Assembly: GCA_019448385.1 (NCBI GenBank)
Contig: JAGTXO010000026.1
Coordinates: 126,501 to 190,500 of the forward strand
DNA from: Diacronema lutheri
Lineage: Eukaryota; Haptophyta; Pavlovophyceae; Pavlovales; Pavlovaceae
DNA: 64,000 bases
Reading direction: 5' to 3'
The notes below the pieces were generated by a model that did no database searches, was not told the origin of the DNA, and saw nothing but the letters and a program-made list of their open reading frames with translations. The position numbers were made by a program, and so were the translations under genes. This document shows, piece after piece, positions 63,901 through 64,000 of the stretch (the stretch's first letter is position 1; every line of letters starts with the position of its first letter).

Positions 63901-64000
63901 TTCGGCTCTTTGCCCGTGCTTTCGGCGGCCGCGCGCGTCGCCGTCGGGCGCGCGCTCCTCGTCGGGTGCGCCACGGCTGAGCTTGCCGCGCAGGTTGGTC
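60988..64000 (+). CDS. XPO5: Exportin-5/HASTY-like karyopherin, partial
   Basis: Open frame from the ATG at 60988 to the window end, 1,004 codons with no stop and no apparent intron. The N-terminus has importin-beta-type HEAT helices: ERLRATQHLEAFKQRAHEHL, RHFAMHTLVELVRARWPSLA and AAVRLVCELAVREWPQRWPE, where the REWPQxWPE block is the Xpo1/IBN signature and the wording is nearest exportin-5. The remainder is a helical solenoid rich in Ala and Leu with two Gly/Asp loops. Exportin-5 carries double-stranded small RNA precursors, and in plants HASTY moves microRNAs. The family usually has about 1,150-1,250 residues, so 150-250 are missing at the right edge. Assignment within the exportin family is by eye. 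Confidence 0.75.
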   Translation, partial: MAGAEALPACTLVDCLCAVHAPATPAAERLRATQHLEAFKQRAHEHLPELLALVAPLRAAQERHFAMHTLVELVRARWPSLAELRRAELKALALQLVGLLGEAAEPAFIAGAAVRLVCELAVREWPQRWPELVDELLRAAERSPRHAALALECMSSLADEVREHTSARLPDARHAELCKSLEAVSAHVAARAHACAADALAHLRACTSAAEAGAEEAAELVRAASRALCAQLLPLPADAINALRLEEIGAALLELPPALAALGGRGVGALGAAGQGDDARASGCELLAALASAKASARAADPADDLALRAADAAVRALGAKSVRASLARPTAPSEYALHKRLAQLFTALGGALLGRYHNHAQLGSAAAVAASARAGALCEALARVVGVLLGLMAHPSLALCAPIHPFWTALLRSEQLAADDARARVREQLPQLLRCALLKLQRARASDAPVHADADAYAALECADEDELADAAARERAAVIGWVGAAVSRAPAICVACGARWAAEAADRAAGACAGSAADDEARSVLAGACALLEAIVRDAQRTPALDALAAAAGHTRGRALPPPSAEESEAAARVAAASAALLRWRPASAAHAALQARALGALVPAWAAGSPAPLLAGVLHALLALCACDGGADARARAAAADARARAAGALGALARCALGELSANGMVPAFLEATLKALLAGGLGGPAGEGGESGVGGGGGGAHDDDGSVERSLLEAYAAASGAAPCAADQRALLSRVAEPLLAALDEAGATESAEAFAIVAGLAPARAGADGWRAVAAAAPARARLVRALRGFAILLRRAPPPAPTDGGAADGGHPLAAHVPRAARAAVRALLCIDRLTCQPELEPASALCPLISPQLLRARVLALTPADRSALLGRAERSAEQRFGAQPGAGGDGGSLRGDGHGGGGGGAGGVHDDASAADAARAWLCAVRREASRLLALAATGSGGALHNDLPSLRAAVELVSFAPFGSLPVLSAAARVAVGRALLVGCATAELAAQVG

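Noticed and set aside
60267-63974. A 1,235-codon minus-strand open frame rich in Ser, Ala and Arg
   Set aside because: It is antisense to the exportin-5 frame, starts beyond it and has no domain; long antisense frames are expected at this GC content.

Overview
The window is nuclear DNA from a very GC-rich unicellular eukaryote, most likely a photosynthetic protist with a secondary plastid (a haptophyte-like or comparable alga). This is inferred, not proved. Spliceosomal introns are short (about 80-360 nt) and coding density is high. Genes include SEC31, RAB1, a Sec1/Munc18 protein, exportin-5, DNA ligase IV, METTL4 and METTL22. An MBB1/HCF107-like plastid RNA protein and a beta carbonic anhydrase carry N-terminal targeting segments. 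No rRNA, tRNA or CRISPR array was seen.

Layout. Positions 1-15.5 kb are accessory. On the minus strand lie a giant protein (starts at 6158, runs off the left edge) with an Ulp1-like N-terminus, a ubiquitin-protease (C19)-like gene (about 9.1-10.5 kb), and an interrupted Helitron/PIF1-type helicase (about 12.1-13.7 kb). A MITE with roughly 90-bp inverted ends abuts the helicase. LINE-like remnants lie on the plus strand at 7.4-8.9 kb. From 16 kb to the right edge is a dense host-gene region: HAT-repeat protein, RAB1, prolyl 4-hydroxylase, a small membrane protein, METTL22, SDP1-type lipase, SEC31, carbonic anhydrase, a second accessory patch (31.5-34.8 kb: 189-bp tandem repeats, a lipoyl-like protein, a Fanzor/TnpB C-terminal fragment between hairpins), sulfotransferase, MOV10 helicase, LRR protein, Sfi1-like repeat protein, acidic ER protein, Sec1/Munc18, UBC4/5-type E2, Msp1-like AAA ATPase, METTL4, a TFIIA gamma-beta fusion, a TMBIM protein, a MYB factor, DNA ligase IV and exportin-5 (cut by the window end).

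How they relate. The host genes share no pathway, but many are arranged head-to-head with 20-200 bp between start codons, implying shared bidirectional promoters. Vesicle traffic is well represented (RAB1, SEC31, Sec1/Munc18), as are nucleic-acid methylation (METTL4, METTL22) and RNA handling (MOV10, exportin-5, HAT protein). Exon structures below were worked out by eye from conserved protein sequence and splice phase. About 23 introns could be placed; four use GC-AG borders, and several carry long pure C tracts just before the 3' splice site.

The most unusual items are the single-chain TFIIA-like gene (54.2-55.4 kb), the Fanzor/TnpB fragment with its hairpins and 20-bp direct repeats, and the helicase/protease cluster at the left end.
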